A stretch of 64,000 bases of DNA from Lachnospiraceae bacterium (GCA_003979345.1 RYVZ01000005.1:1-64000); one strand, 5' to 3'. Positions 9,701 to 18,043 are shown, counted from the stretch's first letter. Made by a program: numbers and translations. Notes: generated by a model not told the origin, from the letters alone.

Positions 9701-9918
9701 ACCGCATATACCGTTGACGGTGAAAGAAAGCCGCCTTTCTGCCTCTCCGCGATCTGCCGCCGGTATCCCTCCGCCTGCTCCTCGCCGGACGCCGTCAAGA
9801 TCACATAGTCCCAATGAATTATATTCTTGGAACGGATTCCCCGCTGATATTCCTCCCACGAGTCCATATAGCTCTGTCTCAAAAATAAATTATTCAGCTT
9901 TGCGTACCGATTCTCCAT
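6715..9918 (-). CDS. fkp: Bifunctional L-fucokinase / L-fucose-1-phosphate guanylyltransferase
   Basis: This 1067-residue protein matches the Bacteroides Fkp layout. The N-terminal nucleotidyltransferase half has IHSGGDSKRVPQYS near residue 159, and LSGDVLLLFNP and a hexapeptide-like middle follow. The C-terminal GHMP kinase has GVPKGSGLGTSS near residue 840, GGGWQDQVGG, and AGAGGGGFIQ near 1029. It would phosphorylate L-fucose at C1 and join it to GTP, giving GDP-L-fucose. It is about 120 residues longer than Bacteroides Fkp, partly from a pentapeptide-repeat insert near residues 104-130. FucU lies just upstream, and fucosyltransferase genes lie at 42242, 52906 and 54070. The start has AGGA upstream. 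A close relative for another 6-deoxy or heptose sugar is possible but less likely given FucU. Confidence 0.88.
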   Translation of the reverse strand: MENRYAKLNNLFLRQSYMDSWEEYQRGIRSKNIIHWDYVILTASGEEQAEGYRRQIAERQKGGFLSPSTVYAVLPDPEGKRVGSGGATFHVLKYIAEQTCAGGENAAGKNANEKNADEKNTDEEKIDEKSTEVKPGCVEEDLSAIFKGKRILVIHSGGDSKRVPQYSVCGKLFSPVPRELPDGRASTLFDEFMISMAGVAGRIPEGMLVLSGDVLLLFNPLQIDAQFHGAAAISIKESVLVGKEHGVFLNNGSDMVGRFLHKQSAETLQKLGAVNDKGYVDLDTGAVLFDAELLGALFGLISTGAVVDNKKYERFVNDRARISFYGDFLYPLAGESTLEQYYQEAAEGEQTQELHECRTQIWQALHGFSMKLICLSPAKFIHFGTTQELLELVTSGVGDYEFLEWKKQVFSVTETQDACNAAMYHSVVERADRLGDGVYIEYSHIAADAVIGAGSVVSNLRLTKIQVPEQIVLHGVFLKGGGFVVRVYAVRDNPKGTLSGDTPFLHTTLGGLLKALGIDAGVLWQNVGQGRDREDCSLWTAALYPVCDTMEEAVSAALFLYRAAAGGDYTEKEQEQWLLARRVSLCESFGEADISAISKWQEQLKDEIIIRKFLNAVRERRDYEESLEIFGKSGINEERLSMLLARAKEASFSEKIRIYYDLSCGLRGEADCIKGYDDGLLEGMCFDTIRDEIFRESRKLLPKYMDLNIVQEDVTVELPVRVNWGGGWTDTPPQCNEQGGVVLNAAISLNGILPVQVHVRRLDGFRIVFESEDLGARGEARCVAEIQDCHNPYDFFALHKAALIACGIVPLEKEADLKEILHRLGGGIYLSTQVVGVPKGSGLGTSSILSAACAKGIFAFLGRQISDEVIYETVSCMEQIMSTGGGWQDQVGGLTGGIKFITTKPGLHQQIKVSYVEMPKEAKEELQERFALIYTGQRRLARNLLRDVVGNYIGGRKESVDALYEMKRVAAMMRFELEEGNVDRFAALLNRHWELSKKLDAGSTNTCIEQIFLACEDMIDGRFIAGAGGGGFIQVILKKGVTKQQLKERLRGVFQDSGVAVWECAFV
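9528..9603 (-). repeat. 15-bp tandem repeat inside fkp coding an acidic linker
   Basis: On the plus strand, about four to five imperfect copies of a 15-base unit resembling TTCTTTTCATCTGCG lie in tandem. In the fkp frame they encode the pentapeptides NANEK, NADEK, NTDEE and KIDEK. The unit length keeps the frame, so copy-number changes would only lengthen or shorten a flexible linker in the guanylyltransferase half. Confidence 0.7.
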
Positions 9919-9943
9919 TTGCTTTTCCTCATGTTCTGCTCAC

Positions 9944-9965
9944 AAACGCCGCAGTTTAGGCGTTT
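9944..9965 (-). other. Small intercistronic hairpin between fucU and fkp
   Basis: AAACGCC (9944-9950) and GGCGTTT (9959-9965) form a 7-bp stem with an 8-base loop, in the 65 bases between the fucU stop and the fkp start. No U-run follows in the direction of transcription, so this looks like an mRNA processing or stability hairpin rather than a terminator. Confidence 0.4.
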
Positions 9966-9983
9966 TGGGAAGAATGATGATTT

Positions 9984-10436
9984 TCACGCCAGCATATCCG
10001 GCGTGATCACGCCCTTTTGCAGCATGACATTCGCATAGACTGCCTGTTCTCCGGTTGCAATGACCATAAATGCTTTTTTTGATGTTTCATAAAAAGCAAA
10101 GCGCTCGATATAGCCTATTTTTTCCCGGCTGTTACCTTCGAAGCGCTCAACGATCCCATAAATCGTATCCCATATCGGAAAGTGTGTCGGATCCTGCGGT
10201 TCCGGCGCCATTAAATGAACCGGATGCTCCACATACGTATCCGTTGGGATCACCTTCAAAATGGCACTGAGCAGCTCCGGTACACCGTGACCGTCACACC
10301 GGATGACGCGCGTATCCTTTCCAACGGACTGTGCGGGAAAATTGCCATCCGCAATGACCAGATAATCCCCATGTCCCATTTCACATAATGCCTTAAGCAG
10401 TTCAGGAGACAAAATCTCCGGTATCCCTTTTAACAT
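9984..10436 (-). CDS. fucU: L-fucose mutarotase (RbsD/FucU family)
   Basis: This 150-residue protein is a full-length FucU. It starts MLKGIPEILSPELL and carries GHGDYLVIADGNFP at residues 21-34, with the catalytic-type His22 and Asp30. A PEPQDPTHFPIWD segment near residue 93 and a C-terminal aromatic/Lys-rich end with a TGE turn follow. It interconverts alpha- and beta-L-fucose. Just upstream of fkp, it would supply the anomer used by the kinase. That pairing argues that fkp really acts on fucose. The start at 10436 has AAGGAG 7 bases upstream; a longer in-frame start at 10586 would run into the GT26 gene. Confidence 0.92.
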   Translation of the reverse strand: MLKGIPEILSPELLKALCEMGHGDYLVIADGNFPAQSVGKDTRVIRCDGHGVPELLSAILKVIPTDTYVEHPVHLMAPEPQDPTHFPIWDTIYGIVERFEGNSREKIGYIERFAFYETSKKAFMVIATGEQAVYANVMLQKGVITPDMLA

Positions 10437-10530
10437 CGACAGTCTCCTTTCCGTTATCCCATTTTGACGGACGATTGCGCAATGTCCGTCACCATCCGGC
10501 ATCGTCCGCCGTTTGCATGCCCTTTGCCTT

Positions 10531-11313
10531 CTATTTTGTATTTGTATGAAAAGATGCGCGCAACCTGCGGTTCTCGCTACGGACAAGCCTGATAAATTTT
10601 AGATTGGTCTTCAAATAACGCTTAAACAGACGTCCCGGCTCCTGACACAGCCGATACAGCCACTCTAAGGAACATTTCTGCATCCATTTGGGCGCTCTCT
10701 TTACCGTGCCCGCATGAAAGTCAAAACCGGCGCCAACGCCAAGCATGACTGCGTTCACGCGCCCCTCATGCTCTCTCATCCATCTCTCCTGCTTTGGTGC
10801 GCCCAGACCCACCCACAAAATATCGGCTCCGGACTCATTGATGAGGCGAACCGCTTCTTCATCTTCCTCATCAGTCAGCGGTCGAAACGGCGGAGAGACA
10901 AACCCCGCGGTTTTCAAATGCGGATACTTTTCTTTCAGCTTTTGCTCCAAAGCGACGATCGTCTCGGGCGAACCTCCATAAAAATAATGTTTGAACGTTG
11001 TTCTATTTTTCTCAGCGTCATAAAACAAAGCCCCCATCAGGTCTGGACCCGCGACGCGCTGTGCGCCTGAAAATCCACGCTTTCTGCTGATCACAGAAAG
11101 CGGTTTTCCATCCGGCAGCACATAAGCAGCACCATTCTGCACTGCCATATAATCAGGATCCTCATACGCCATCACGGTCGTATGCACATTCGAGACACAG
11201 ATATATTTTCCGCGCAGCTCCTCCATATGCTCTTTTAACAATGCTGCCACCTCCGGTATGCTTGTCACACAGACATGCACGCCAAGGATATCGCAGATCG
11301 GAAGTTGTTTCAT
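10531..11313 (-). CDS. WecG/TagA/CpsF family glycosyltransferase (GT26)
   Basis: This 260-residue protein has the compact GT26 fold markers: VSNVHTTVMAYEDP near residue 45, NGAAYVLPDGKPL with the acceptor-site Asp, and VGLGAPKQERWM followed by GVGAGFDFHAG. Family members add the second sugar (often ManNAc or ManNAcA) onto an undecaprenyl-PP-linked sugar, for instance TagA in wall teichoic acid. A basic C-terminal tail probably binds the membrane. The start at 11313 has AAGGAG 6 bases upstream; an upstream start at 11340 is less likely. It lies downstream of the hairpin array and about 95 bases before fucU. Confidence 0.88.
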   Translation of the reverse strand: MKQLPICDILGVHVCVTSIPEVAALLKEHMEELRGKYICVSNVHTTVMAYEDPDYMAVQNGAAYVLPDGKPLSVISRKRGFSGAQRVAGPDLMGALFYDAEKNRTTFKHYFYGGSPETIVALEQKLKEKYPHLKTAGFVSPPFRPLTDEEDEEAVRLINESGADILWVGLGAPKQERWMREHEGRVNAVMLGVGAGFDFHAGTVKRAPKWMQKCSLEWLYRLCQEPGRLFKRYLKTNLKFIRLVRSENRRLRASFHTNTK

Positions 11314-11390
11314 ACACCGCTCCTTCGAAAGCTCCTGCAAATCGTAATTACTTATATTTCATTCAGGCTTTTGCCGCCCAAACCTTATAA

Positions 11391-11506
11391 GAAACGCGAA
11401 GCGTTCCAGTTTTTATAAAGAGATTGCGTCCCGCAATCTCTGAAGTTTTTCAAAAGAACTCGCTTCGCGAGTTCTTTATAAAGAGTTTGCCTCCCGCAAA
11501 CTCTTT
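11391..11506 (-). repeat. Array of four stem-loops between ugd and the GT26 gene
   Basis: Four hairpins lie in about 115 bases: 11391-11407 (7 bp, one wobble, loop GAA), 11419-11441 (10 bp perfect, loop TCC), 11453-11477 (11 bp perfect, loop TTC) and 11480-11506 (11 bp perfect, loop CTCCC). The linkers share a TTTATAAA element. On the minus strand, hairpins two to four are each followed by T-rich bases, which fits weak tandem terminators or attenuators after ugd. On the plus strand, the last stem is followed by TTTTTA. The regular size and spacing also suggest a small dispersed palindromic repeat. Confidence 0.65.
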
Positions 11507-11507
11507 T

Positions 11508-12749
11508 TTAGTCCCTGAAGTACAAGTCCCTTGTATAGACCTTATCCAGCACGTCCTTTAAGTCCTCGCTGTAGCGATTGGCGATGATCACCGTACTCAT
11601 TTTCTTAAATTCTTCGAGGTCGCGGATCACCCTGCTGCCGAAAAATTCCTCGTCTTTGCAGCTTGGCTCATAAACCACCACTTCCAAACCCTTTGCCTTG
11701 ATGCGCTTCATGACGCCCTGGATTGAACTTTGACGAAAATTGTCGGAATCCGATTTCATGGTCAGCCTGTAGACTCCGACACGGCATTCTTTTCCTTTTG
11801 CGCCAAATGTACCGGTCTCACGGTTATAGTAGCCCGCTTTCTCCATGATCTGCTCCGCAATAAACTCTTTCCGCGTGCGGTTCGCATCTACGATCGCGCC
11901 GATGATATTGTTCGGCACATCATTGAAATTGGCAAGAAGCTGCTTCGTATCCTTCGGCAGGCAGTATCCGCCGTATCCGAACGACGGGTTATTATAATGG
12001 GTCCCGATGCGCGGATCGAGTCCGACGCCCTCAATGATGGACTTCGAATCCAATCCCCTCACTTCCGCATAGGTATCCAATTCGTTAAAAAAGGATACGC
12101 GCAGTGCCAGATAAGTATTGGCAAACAGCTTGACCGCCTCCGCCTCTGTCAGATTCATGAAAAGCGTCGGTATCTCCTCTTTTAACGCACCCTGCTGCAA
12201 AAGCCCTGCAAACGTGTGCGCCGCCTCAACGAGACGCCCGTTGTCCATCGGCGCGCCGACAATAATTCTCGAAGGATACAGATTGTCATAGAGCGCCCTG
12301 CCTTCCCTTAGAAATTCCGGTGAAAAAATCACGTTATCCGTATGGAATTTTGCCCTCACCGACTCGGTATAACCGACCGGAATCGTGGACTTAATGACCA
12401 TGACCGCATTGGGATTTGCCTGCATCACAAGCTGAATGACTGCCTCGACGGATGAGGTGTCAAAATAATTTCTGACCGGGTCATAATTCGTCGGCGTGGA
12501 GATAATGACAAAATCCGCCTCCCTGTACGCTGCGGGACCGTCCGTCGTCGCTGTTAGGTTCAGCTCCGGCTTTGCCAGATATTCCTCCAGTTCCTTATCC
12601 ACGATCGGCGACCTTCTCTGATTGATCATTTCTACTTTTTCCGGAATGATATCCACCGCCGTCACTTTATTGTGCTGTGATAACAACACGGCGTTTGACA
12701 GTCCGACATAGCCTGTCCCTGCAACTGCAATTTTGTACGTCTCTTTCAT
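11508..12749 (-). CDS. ugd: UDP-glucose 6-dehydrogenase
   Basis: This 413-residue protein oxidises UDP-glucose to UDP-glucuronate with NAD. Visible motifs are the N-terminal GTGYVGLSNAVLL, STIPVGYTE, FSPEFLREG, and the catalytic Cys in GGYCLPKDTKQL near residue 260. The length is typical of the short bacterial Ugd class. Its product would supply the epimerase at 1202-2197 and possibly an amidated uronic acid made with the AsnB-like enzyme at 24182. The start has AGGAG upstream. The hairpin array follows the stop codon directly. Confidence 0.92.
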   Translation of the reverse strand: MKETYKIAVAGTGYVGLSNAVLLSQHNKVTAVDIIPEKVEMINQRRSPIVDKELEEYLAKPELNLTATTDGPAAYREADFVIISTPTNYDPVRNYFDTSSVEAVIQLVMQANPNAVMVIKSTIPVGYTESVRAKFHTDNVIFSPEFLREGRALYDNLYPSRIIVGAPMDNGRLVEAAHTFAGLLQQGALKEEIPTLFMNLTEAEAVKLFANTYLALRVSFFNELDTYAEVRGLDSKSIIEGVGLDPRIGTHYNNPSFGYGGYCLPKDTKQLLANFNDVPNNIIGAIVDANRTRKEFIAEQIMEKAGYYNRETGTFGAKGKECRVGVYRLTMKSDSDNFRQSSIQGVMKRIKAKGLEVVVYEPSCKDEEFFGSRVIRDLEEFKKMSTVIIANRYSEDLKDVLDKVYTRDLYFRD

Positions 12750-12889
12750 TAATCTTTTCTCCTGTTCCTGTTTATTTTTTCATACGGGGATTGAAAAAAT
12801 TTTAATGCTTCAATCTACATCCTGTCCCGTAATATACCGAATATTTCTGATGATTCCTGCCCGTTCTTCAATCAGACCTGATTTTCCTG

Positions 12890-14821
12890 CTATTTTCCGA
12901 ACCGACTCACGGTATCGCGGTACGCATCCGCATTGCCGATGTCAAAGGATTCCCCGTCAGGAACAAACCCCATCATTCCGCAATGCTCACGCACATAGTC
13001 CAGCGCGTCTGTCAACTGGATCTCCCCGTCGCCCGGCACATGCGCCGCTGTCATTTCACCCAGCCGCTCAAACACTTCCCGCGTCAAGATATAGGCGCCA
13101 AACGCCGCATAATAATTTTCCGGGGCGCTGACATCCGGCACGGAAAGAAAATCTTTCGCATATTCCGGTTTGGGTTTTTCCGCGATCTGCATGAGCTGCA
13201 TGACCGTCTGTTCTTTATTCTCCCATGTTCCGGCAAAAATACCATAATGCATCACTTGATCAAGCGCCACCTTATGAAGTGCCACCATGGAGAGCCCGTA
13301 TCTGCGGTAAGCTTCCAAAAGCTGCGCCGTGCAGGGAACACCGATATTACTTTGATAAATCGTATCTCCAAGCAGCAGCATGACCGGTTCGCCCGCCGCA
13401 AAATCCCGGCATTGATACACGGCATGTCCAAAGCCGAGCTGTTCCTCCTGCACCTGAAATTTTAATTTTCCCGCAATCCTTCTGATCTTATCCTCATACG
13501 CCCGCATCTGCTTTGGGAGCTTGCGGACATGTTCTTCCGAGAGCGGCTTAAAAAAATAATCCTCATAGAGCTGACGCTCCTCACGGTTAATGACAAGACA
13601 TATCTCCTCTATTTCAACTGCATCAAGCTCTTCAAGCAAAACAAGGATCGCAGGCTTTACCAGCCCGTCCCTGTCTACGACCGGACAAAATTCTTTTTTG
13701 ACTCCGCGCGTTTCCGGATAAAGTCTTGTTCCGAATCCTGCGACCGGAATGACCGCCTTACGCACGGCAGACTTCGGTTTTAAGGTAAGCAGCCAGGCGT
13801 GCATCCCCTTTTCCTGCTCCAGATAGCGCGCAAGCTCTTTTTGCGCTGCCATATCCTTCGCCAAAAACTGTACCGTGCCGTCCCCCTGTGAGCCGACGCC
13901 TTTTCCACCGTAAATAAGCGATCGGATATATCCGTCCCGGAGCGTTTCATGCAGCACCGGCGCCGTCAGTTCCTGTGGGCAGAGCGGAGCCACCTTTTCG
14001 TCAAACAGCTCCTGCGCCTCGCTCATCAGCGCACCGAGCTTTTGCGCGTCTCCCTCTCCGATATACGCCTCTGCCTGCGCCGTGATCCTCTCATTGTCCA
14101 CGCCGAGCGCCTCATGCAGCCGTCTGTCCGCCTCAGTCTGCGGAAACGGATAGCTTTTATTCAGGTCACCCAATATTTTTACCGTATCCTTACCCGCCAT
14201 CAGGTCGGCAAAAACATAGTATAGTTCCTTTTTTACACGGATGCGCTCGACCCCGATTTCGTTTCCGTCAAAGGTCATACACACCGGATTCACGCCAAAT
14301 GCACATGCCTGATCAAGCCGTCCGCAGCGCGACGGCGTTCTCTGTTCCCCAAGGTAGGCGATATTCATAACGCCAAGTGAATTCAACTGCAATCCGTACA
14401 GCTCGTTAAACGCTTTTGCCACCATCACGCAGATTGCCGCGCTGGAGGATAAACCGCTTTTGACCGGCAGCGTCATATCCGTGATCTCTAAGTCCACGCC
14501 GCCTACATGATACCATTCAGCCATATAAGACGCGACGCCTGCCACATATGAGAAAAAGCCGCCCTGCCTTGCGTTCTGCCTAAGCCCGGACAGTTCCATC
14601 GGGCAGGAAAAGCGCTCCTTTTCAAACATCTCCAGCGAACTGTGTATACAGAAATCCTTACTTTTTTTCGCAGTTCCGTATATTCCCTGCTCGATGCCGG
14701 TTACGATCGCCCTGCCCGGAACGATCTGTGCGTTCATCGTGCGCTGTAAGCCCGCCCAGTCGCTGTGTTCTCCGAACAAGCAGAGTCTGCCGGGTACAAA
14801 TAGTTTTATTTCCGTACTCAT
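12890..14821 (-). CDS. Fused GHMP sugar kinase - UTP:sugar-1-phosphate uridylyltransferase
   Basis: This 643-residue protein joins two enzymes. Residues 1-350 are a galactokinase-like GHMP kinase: PGRLCLFGEHSDWAG near residue 10, LPVKSGLSSSAA near 115, and GGKGVGSQGDG near 308. Residues 360-643 are a GalU-type nucleotidyltransferase: AVIPVAGFGTRLYPETRGVKKE, then LLLGDTIY with a catalytic-type Asp. Together they would turn a free sugar into its 1-phosphate and then its UDP form, a salvage route parallel in design to Fkp. Galactose, glucose or a uronic acid are candidate substrates; the sequence alone does not decide. The start at 14821 has AGGAG 8 bases upstream. Ugd follows after 140 bases. 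Confidence 0.82.
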   Translation of the reverse strand: MSTEIKLFVPGRLCLFGEHSDWAGLQRTMNAQIVPGRAIVTGIEQGIYGTAKKSKDFCIHSSLEMFEKERFSCPMELSGLRQNARQGGFFSYVAGVASYMAEWYHVGGVDLEITDMTLPVKSGLSSSAAICVMVAKAFNELYGLQLNSLGVMNIAYLGEQRTPSRCGRLDQACAFGVNPVCMTFDGNEIGVERIRVKKELYYVFADLMAGKDTVKILGDLNKSYPFPQTEADRRLHEALGVDNERITAQAEAYIGEGDAQKLGALMSEAQELFDEKVAPLCPQELTAPVLHETLRDGYIRSLIYGGKGVGSQGDGTVQFLAKDMAAQKELARYLEQEKGMHAWLLTLKPKSAVRKAVIPVAGFGTRLYPETRGVKKEFCPVVDRDGLVKPAILVLLEELDAVEIEEICLVINREERQLYEDYFFKPLSEEHVRKLPKQMRAYEDKIRRIAGKLKFQVQEEQLGFGHAVYQCRDFAAGEPVMLLLGDTIYQSNIGVPCTAQLLEAYRRYGLSMVALHKVALDQVMHYGIFAGTWENKEQTVMQLMQIAEKPKPEYAKDFLSVPDVSAPENYYAAFGAYILTREVFERLGEMTAAHVPGDGEIQLTDALDYVREHCGMMGFVPDGESFDIGNADAYRDTVSRFGK

Positions 14822-14881
14822 CGTGTTCTCTCCTGTTTGACTTTCCATATCAGCGTCCCATATCTGACTTTCAACTCCGCC

Positions 14882-15309
14882 TTAAAACAGCATAAACAAA
14901 AAAGCTAACACCATCAGCGGCATCACATATTTCGTATTCAAAACGTAAGAATACGTCCATCCTGACTGACTCATTAAAAATGACCGCCCATATGTCAGTA
15001 TCGCAAACAAATACAACTTTATTCTCATGTTCTGCCCTGACGATAATATTAGAATCGTAAAAACAAGAATCCACATAAACGCCCGGTAAAAATCCATCGA
15101 CATCAGAAAGCATAAAATAGAGAATGCCGATGCAACTTGGTATATTGCATCGTTTCTGTACAAAAATTCGAGTAACACGGTCGGAAAAATGGTTCCCGCG
15201 GTATACCCGAACAGCTTGATTACGGCAGAAGCATGATCTGGCAGATAGACACACAGCACACCATCAAAGCGCCTTTTCTCAACTTCATAGAGTCTAAGCC
15301 CTTCAACAT
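14882..15309 (-). pseudogene. Broken small polytopic membrane protein gene
   Basis: An ATG at 15309 with a modest ribosome site opens MLKGLDSMKLRKGALMV plus one hydrophobic segment, then meets a stop after 29 codons. A different frame, open from 15310 and sharing the same stretch, continues as a strongly hydrophobic sequence (KLFGYTAGTIFPTVLLEFLY and onward, about four membrane segments) to a stop at 14882. A shift of frame near 15220 would join the two into a plausible protein of about 140 residues. The alternative is a 125-residue protein starting at GTG 15259. I cannot assign a family. Confidence 0.5.
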
Positions 15310-15622
15310 TTTATCTCTTTATTCCAGCCTTTCCAAGCAAACTCTTATATAAAACTATCTGCCGTTTTTGTTCCTTATGTACCCTGTGCTCTTTACATGC
15401 GATGCACACCCGCTTCGCCCGGCGCATCTGTCGTCATTGTAGCACAACCTCCCTGTAAAATATAGAACTTCTTTTACGAATTGCTTTTTTTTCTCTCATC
15501 CTGTAAAATATCGGATATACTATATTGGCAGAAATACGACTCAAAAGGTTGTATCAGACTGCCTGTATCCGAAAGGCGCACGTCCATCGGAACAGGCAGA
15601 CGGAACAGCTATGGAGGATTTC
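15310..15622. other. Intergenic region with leader hairpin before the plus-strand operon
   Basis: No gene is supported here. A TATACT box lies at 15516-15521, but no good -35 is seen. An 8-bp perfect inverted repeat, CTGCCTGT (15559-15566) with ACAGGCAG (15592-15599), would form a leader hairpin about 25 bases before the start codon of the next gene. Confidence 0.4.
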
Positions 15623-17347
15623 ATGAATCCCGAAATTTTCTTTCAGACGATCAGAAAAAAAATAAAACCGTCATGGATCACGGTCTTCATAAGCGTATTC
15701 GTATTCGGGCTGCTCGCACACGCCTATGCGTTCTTCAACTATATCCCGAACTGGGACAGTGTGAATAACTACTATTCTCCGCAGAACACGATCCGGCTCG
15801 GACGATGCTTTTTGACACTCGCATGCGGCATCAGTTCCTATTATGACTTATCGTGGGTAAACGGCATTTTGTCGCTCTGTTATATTGCAATCACATCCAT
15901 TCTGATCAGCGAACTGCTTGCGGTCCGCAAAAAAAGTACGCTCATCCTTCTTAGCGCGCTCCTTGTGACCTTTCCTGCCGTAACAAGCACCATTGGCTAT
16001 CTGTATACCGCGGACGGCTACATGCTTGCCATGCTGTGCATGACGCTCGCGATCTATCTGACACTGCAACGGCGCTTCGGCTTTATCCCCGGCGCGTTGC
16101 TTCTGATGTTTGGTTTTGGCTGCTATCAGGCGTATATCACGTTTGCCGCCATGCTTGTGATCGTTTACAGTCTCGACAGACTGCTGCATACGGAAACACC
16201 GCTTCGCACGCTGATCGGGAAGTGGCTGCGCGCGCTTGCCTGCGCCGGTACCGGCTATGTGCTCTATGCGGTCATGAACCGGATTCTATTATCGGTTCAG
16301 CATGTGAAACTTACCGATTATCAGGGCGTCAGCGCGATCGGCGGTTTCGGCACGTCAGCGGGCAGCGGATTTGCACCGCTTTCTGCTGCCAAACAGTGCC
16401 TGATTGACTTTGTTTACTTTTTTACAGGTTCCCTGAGGCATATGAATTTCTATTCAGTCTTAAATCTCTGCATGCTGGCTTTGCTGTTTGCCGGATTGTC
16501 CGCCCGGATCGCCAGGCGAAAACTTTTCCGGCTGCCAGCACGTCTATGCTGTATCATACTGTTTGGGCTGCTCATACCGTTTGTCTGCTACGTGATCTAC
16601 TTTTTAACGCCGGACGTATCCTACCACATGCTGATGCAGGCGGCGCTGTATTTCGTGTATGCGTTGCTGCTCATACTGTATGACCGCGCCGGAACAGATG
16701 CGGATGAGGGTTCAGGCGCGGCTGACAGAGTATACGCGGCTGGCAATTCAGATTCCGCCGGCAGATCAAGCGCCTATCATGAATCAAACACACCCTGCGA
16801 ATCGGCTTCGGCGGGCATCGCACATGGGAAACCGGCTCCTCCGCGGGAACCGGATGCTTCCGCCGTACCCTGCAAAAGACTAACGCGGCACGCCGCCGTC
16901 TGGCAGTGGCTGTGCGTCGTCATCTGCTCACTGATCGTATACAATTTTATTTTGACCGCCAATATCTGCTATCGGACACAGGAAACGAGCGCGGCGCGCT
17001 CCATGAATGAGATTGCGCGTCTTGCGGATACCATCTTGTCGGATCCGGCTTTGCTTAATTGCGAGTCGATCGCCATCATCGGAAGACGGGAGGGTCATGA
17101 CAGGATTTCCCTTAATTTTCCGCCCGATATGACCGGTTTCTCGGACGGCTTTATCATGACGCATGCGCTCCATTACAGCCTGCTGCTTACACGCTATCAC
17201 GGGCTTACCTTTACGCCAGTGACCGGGGATGAGGTAAACGCGCTCTCCGAAAATGCCATCGTACATGATATGCCCTGTTATCCGCAGGAAGGCTCGGTTC
17301 GCGCCATTTCCGGAACCCTCGTGATCAAGCTTGCGGACGCGCCGTAG
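15623..17347 (+). CDS. GtrII-like polytopic glucosyltransferase-domain protein
   Basis: This 574-residue membrane protein has about eleven hydrophobic segments. Early motifs are FNYIPNWDSVNNYY and RLGRCFLTLACG, the arrangement of the GtrII-type glucosyltransferase domain. This class takes sugar from a polyprenyl-phosphate carrier and decorates polymer outside the membrane. A hydrophilic Ala/Ser/Gly-rich loop (about residues 353-415) interrupts the C-terminal half, and the last 120 residues form a soluble domain. The start at 15623 is preceded by GGAGG five bases upstream; a first ATG at 15611 lacks this. It heads a plus-strand run of five genes. A homologue lies at 58411-60141. Confidence 0.75.
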   Translation: MNPEIFFQTIRKKIKPSWITVFISVFVFGLLAHAYAFFNYIPNWDSVNNYYSPQNTIRLGRCFLTLACGISSYYDLSWVNGILSLCYIAITSILISELLAVRKKSTLILLSALLVTFPAVTSTIGYLYTADGYMLAMLCMTLAIYLTLQRRFGFIPGALLLMFGFGCYQAYITFAAMLVIVYSLDRLLHTETPLRTLIGKWLRALACAGTGYVLYAVMNRILLSVQHVKLTDYQGVSAIGGFGTSAGSGFAPLSAAKQCLIDFVYFFTGSLRHMNFYSVLNLCMLALLFAGLSARIARRKLFRLPARLCCIILFGLLIPFVCYVIYFLTPDVSYHMLMQAALYFVYALLLILYDRAGTDADEGSGAADRVYAAGNSDSAGRSSAYHESNTPCESASAGIAHGKPAPPREPDASAVPCKRLTRHAAVWQWLCVVICSLIVYNFILTANICYRTQETSAARSMNEIARLADTILSDPALLNCESIAIIGRREGHDRISLNFPPDMTGFSDGFIMTHALHYSLLLTRYHGLTFTPVTGDEVNALSENAIVHDMPCYPQEGSVRAISGTLVIKLADAP

Positions 17348-17437
17348 CGAAATGTCAAGGAAGCCCTTCGCTCTCGTCCGGTAAAGAAATGTCAGAAAGG
17401 TTAAAATCCGAACAGTCAGAAAAGAAAGGAACACGTT

Positions 17438-18043
17438 ATGTTCAAAGAAGCATTGGTAACCGTACTGTGCTTTATCGTTATCTATATCATTTTCCGCGTT
17501 CTTCTGCGAAAAAAAGAACTGCTCGCAAAACAGCTTCTTGCAGGGCTGCTCGCGCTGACGCTGCTTTTGAATATCGGCTATAATGTACACGCATTTTTCC
17601 CTGCATTTGTACTTGACGGCATCAATTATCTCGGGGACGCAAGCGGCAATCTTTTCATTTACAACAAAGAATCCGAGTTTTCCGACCAGATTTTGTTTCC
17701 CGTATTGCAGAACCGCGCGGTACTCATTGATGAGTCGGCAGATTTTTATGCTTTGTTTTTCAACACATTTGCCGAAAAGACAACAAAGGTCTCACTTACT
17801 GCCGACGAGCGTGCTTCCCTAATTTCCACTCAGGATCAGCTCTCCTTTTCTGACCGTTTTCCTATTGTCAGTCTGGCTAATTATGCGTTTCCCGAATACA
17901 TGAAAATATCAGAGATTCCCATGCTTTATCTGGATGAAGAAGCGCTTGTCGGTGAGGACACGCTCGTTGCCGTTGCAGATGAGGACGGAAATCTGTATCT
18001 GTTTGCACAATCCACTTACCGGGAGGTGACGGGACATGAATGA
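17438..18043 (+). CDS. Small membrane-anchored protein of unknown function
   Basis: This 201-residue protein has two hydrophobic segments (about residues 4-22 and 30-55). A soluble, acidic domain of about 145 residues without recognisable motifs follows, probably outside the cell. AAGGAA precedes the start. Its stop overlaps the start of the next gene by 8 bases, so translation of the two is probably coupled and the proteins may work together. I do not recognise a family. Confidence 0.7.
   Translation: MFKEALVTVLCFIVIYIIFRVLLRKKELLAKQLLAGLLALTLLLNIGYNVHAFFPAFVLDGINYLGDASGNLFIYNKESEFSDQILFPVLQNRAVLIDESADFYALFFNTFAEKTTKVSLTADERASLISTQDQLSFSDRFPIVSLANYAFPEYMKISEIPMLYLDEEALVGEDTLVAVADEDGNLYLFAQSTYREVTGHE

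Noticed and set aside
14871..15254. A 127-codon minus-strand reading frame rich in Cys and Arg
   Set aside because: It overlaps the hydrophobic frame almost fully, has no ribosome site, and its composition is that of an out-of-frame shadow.
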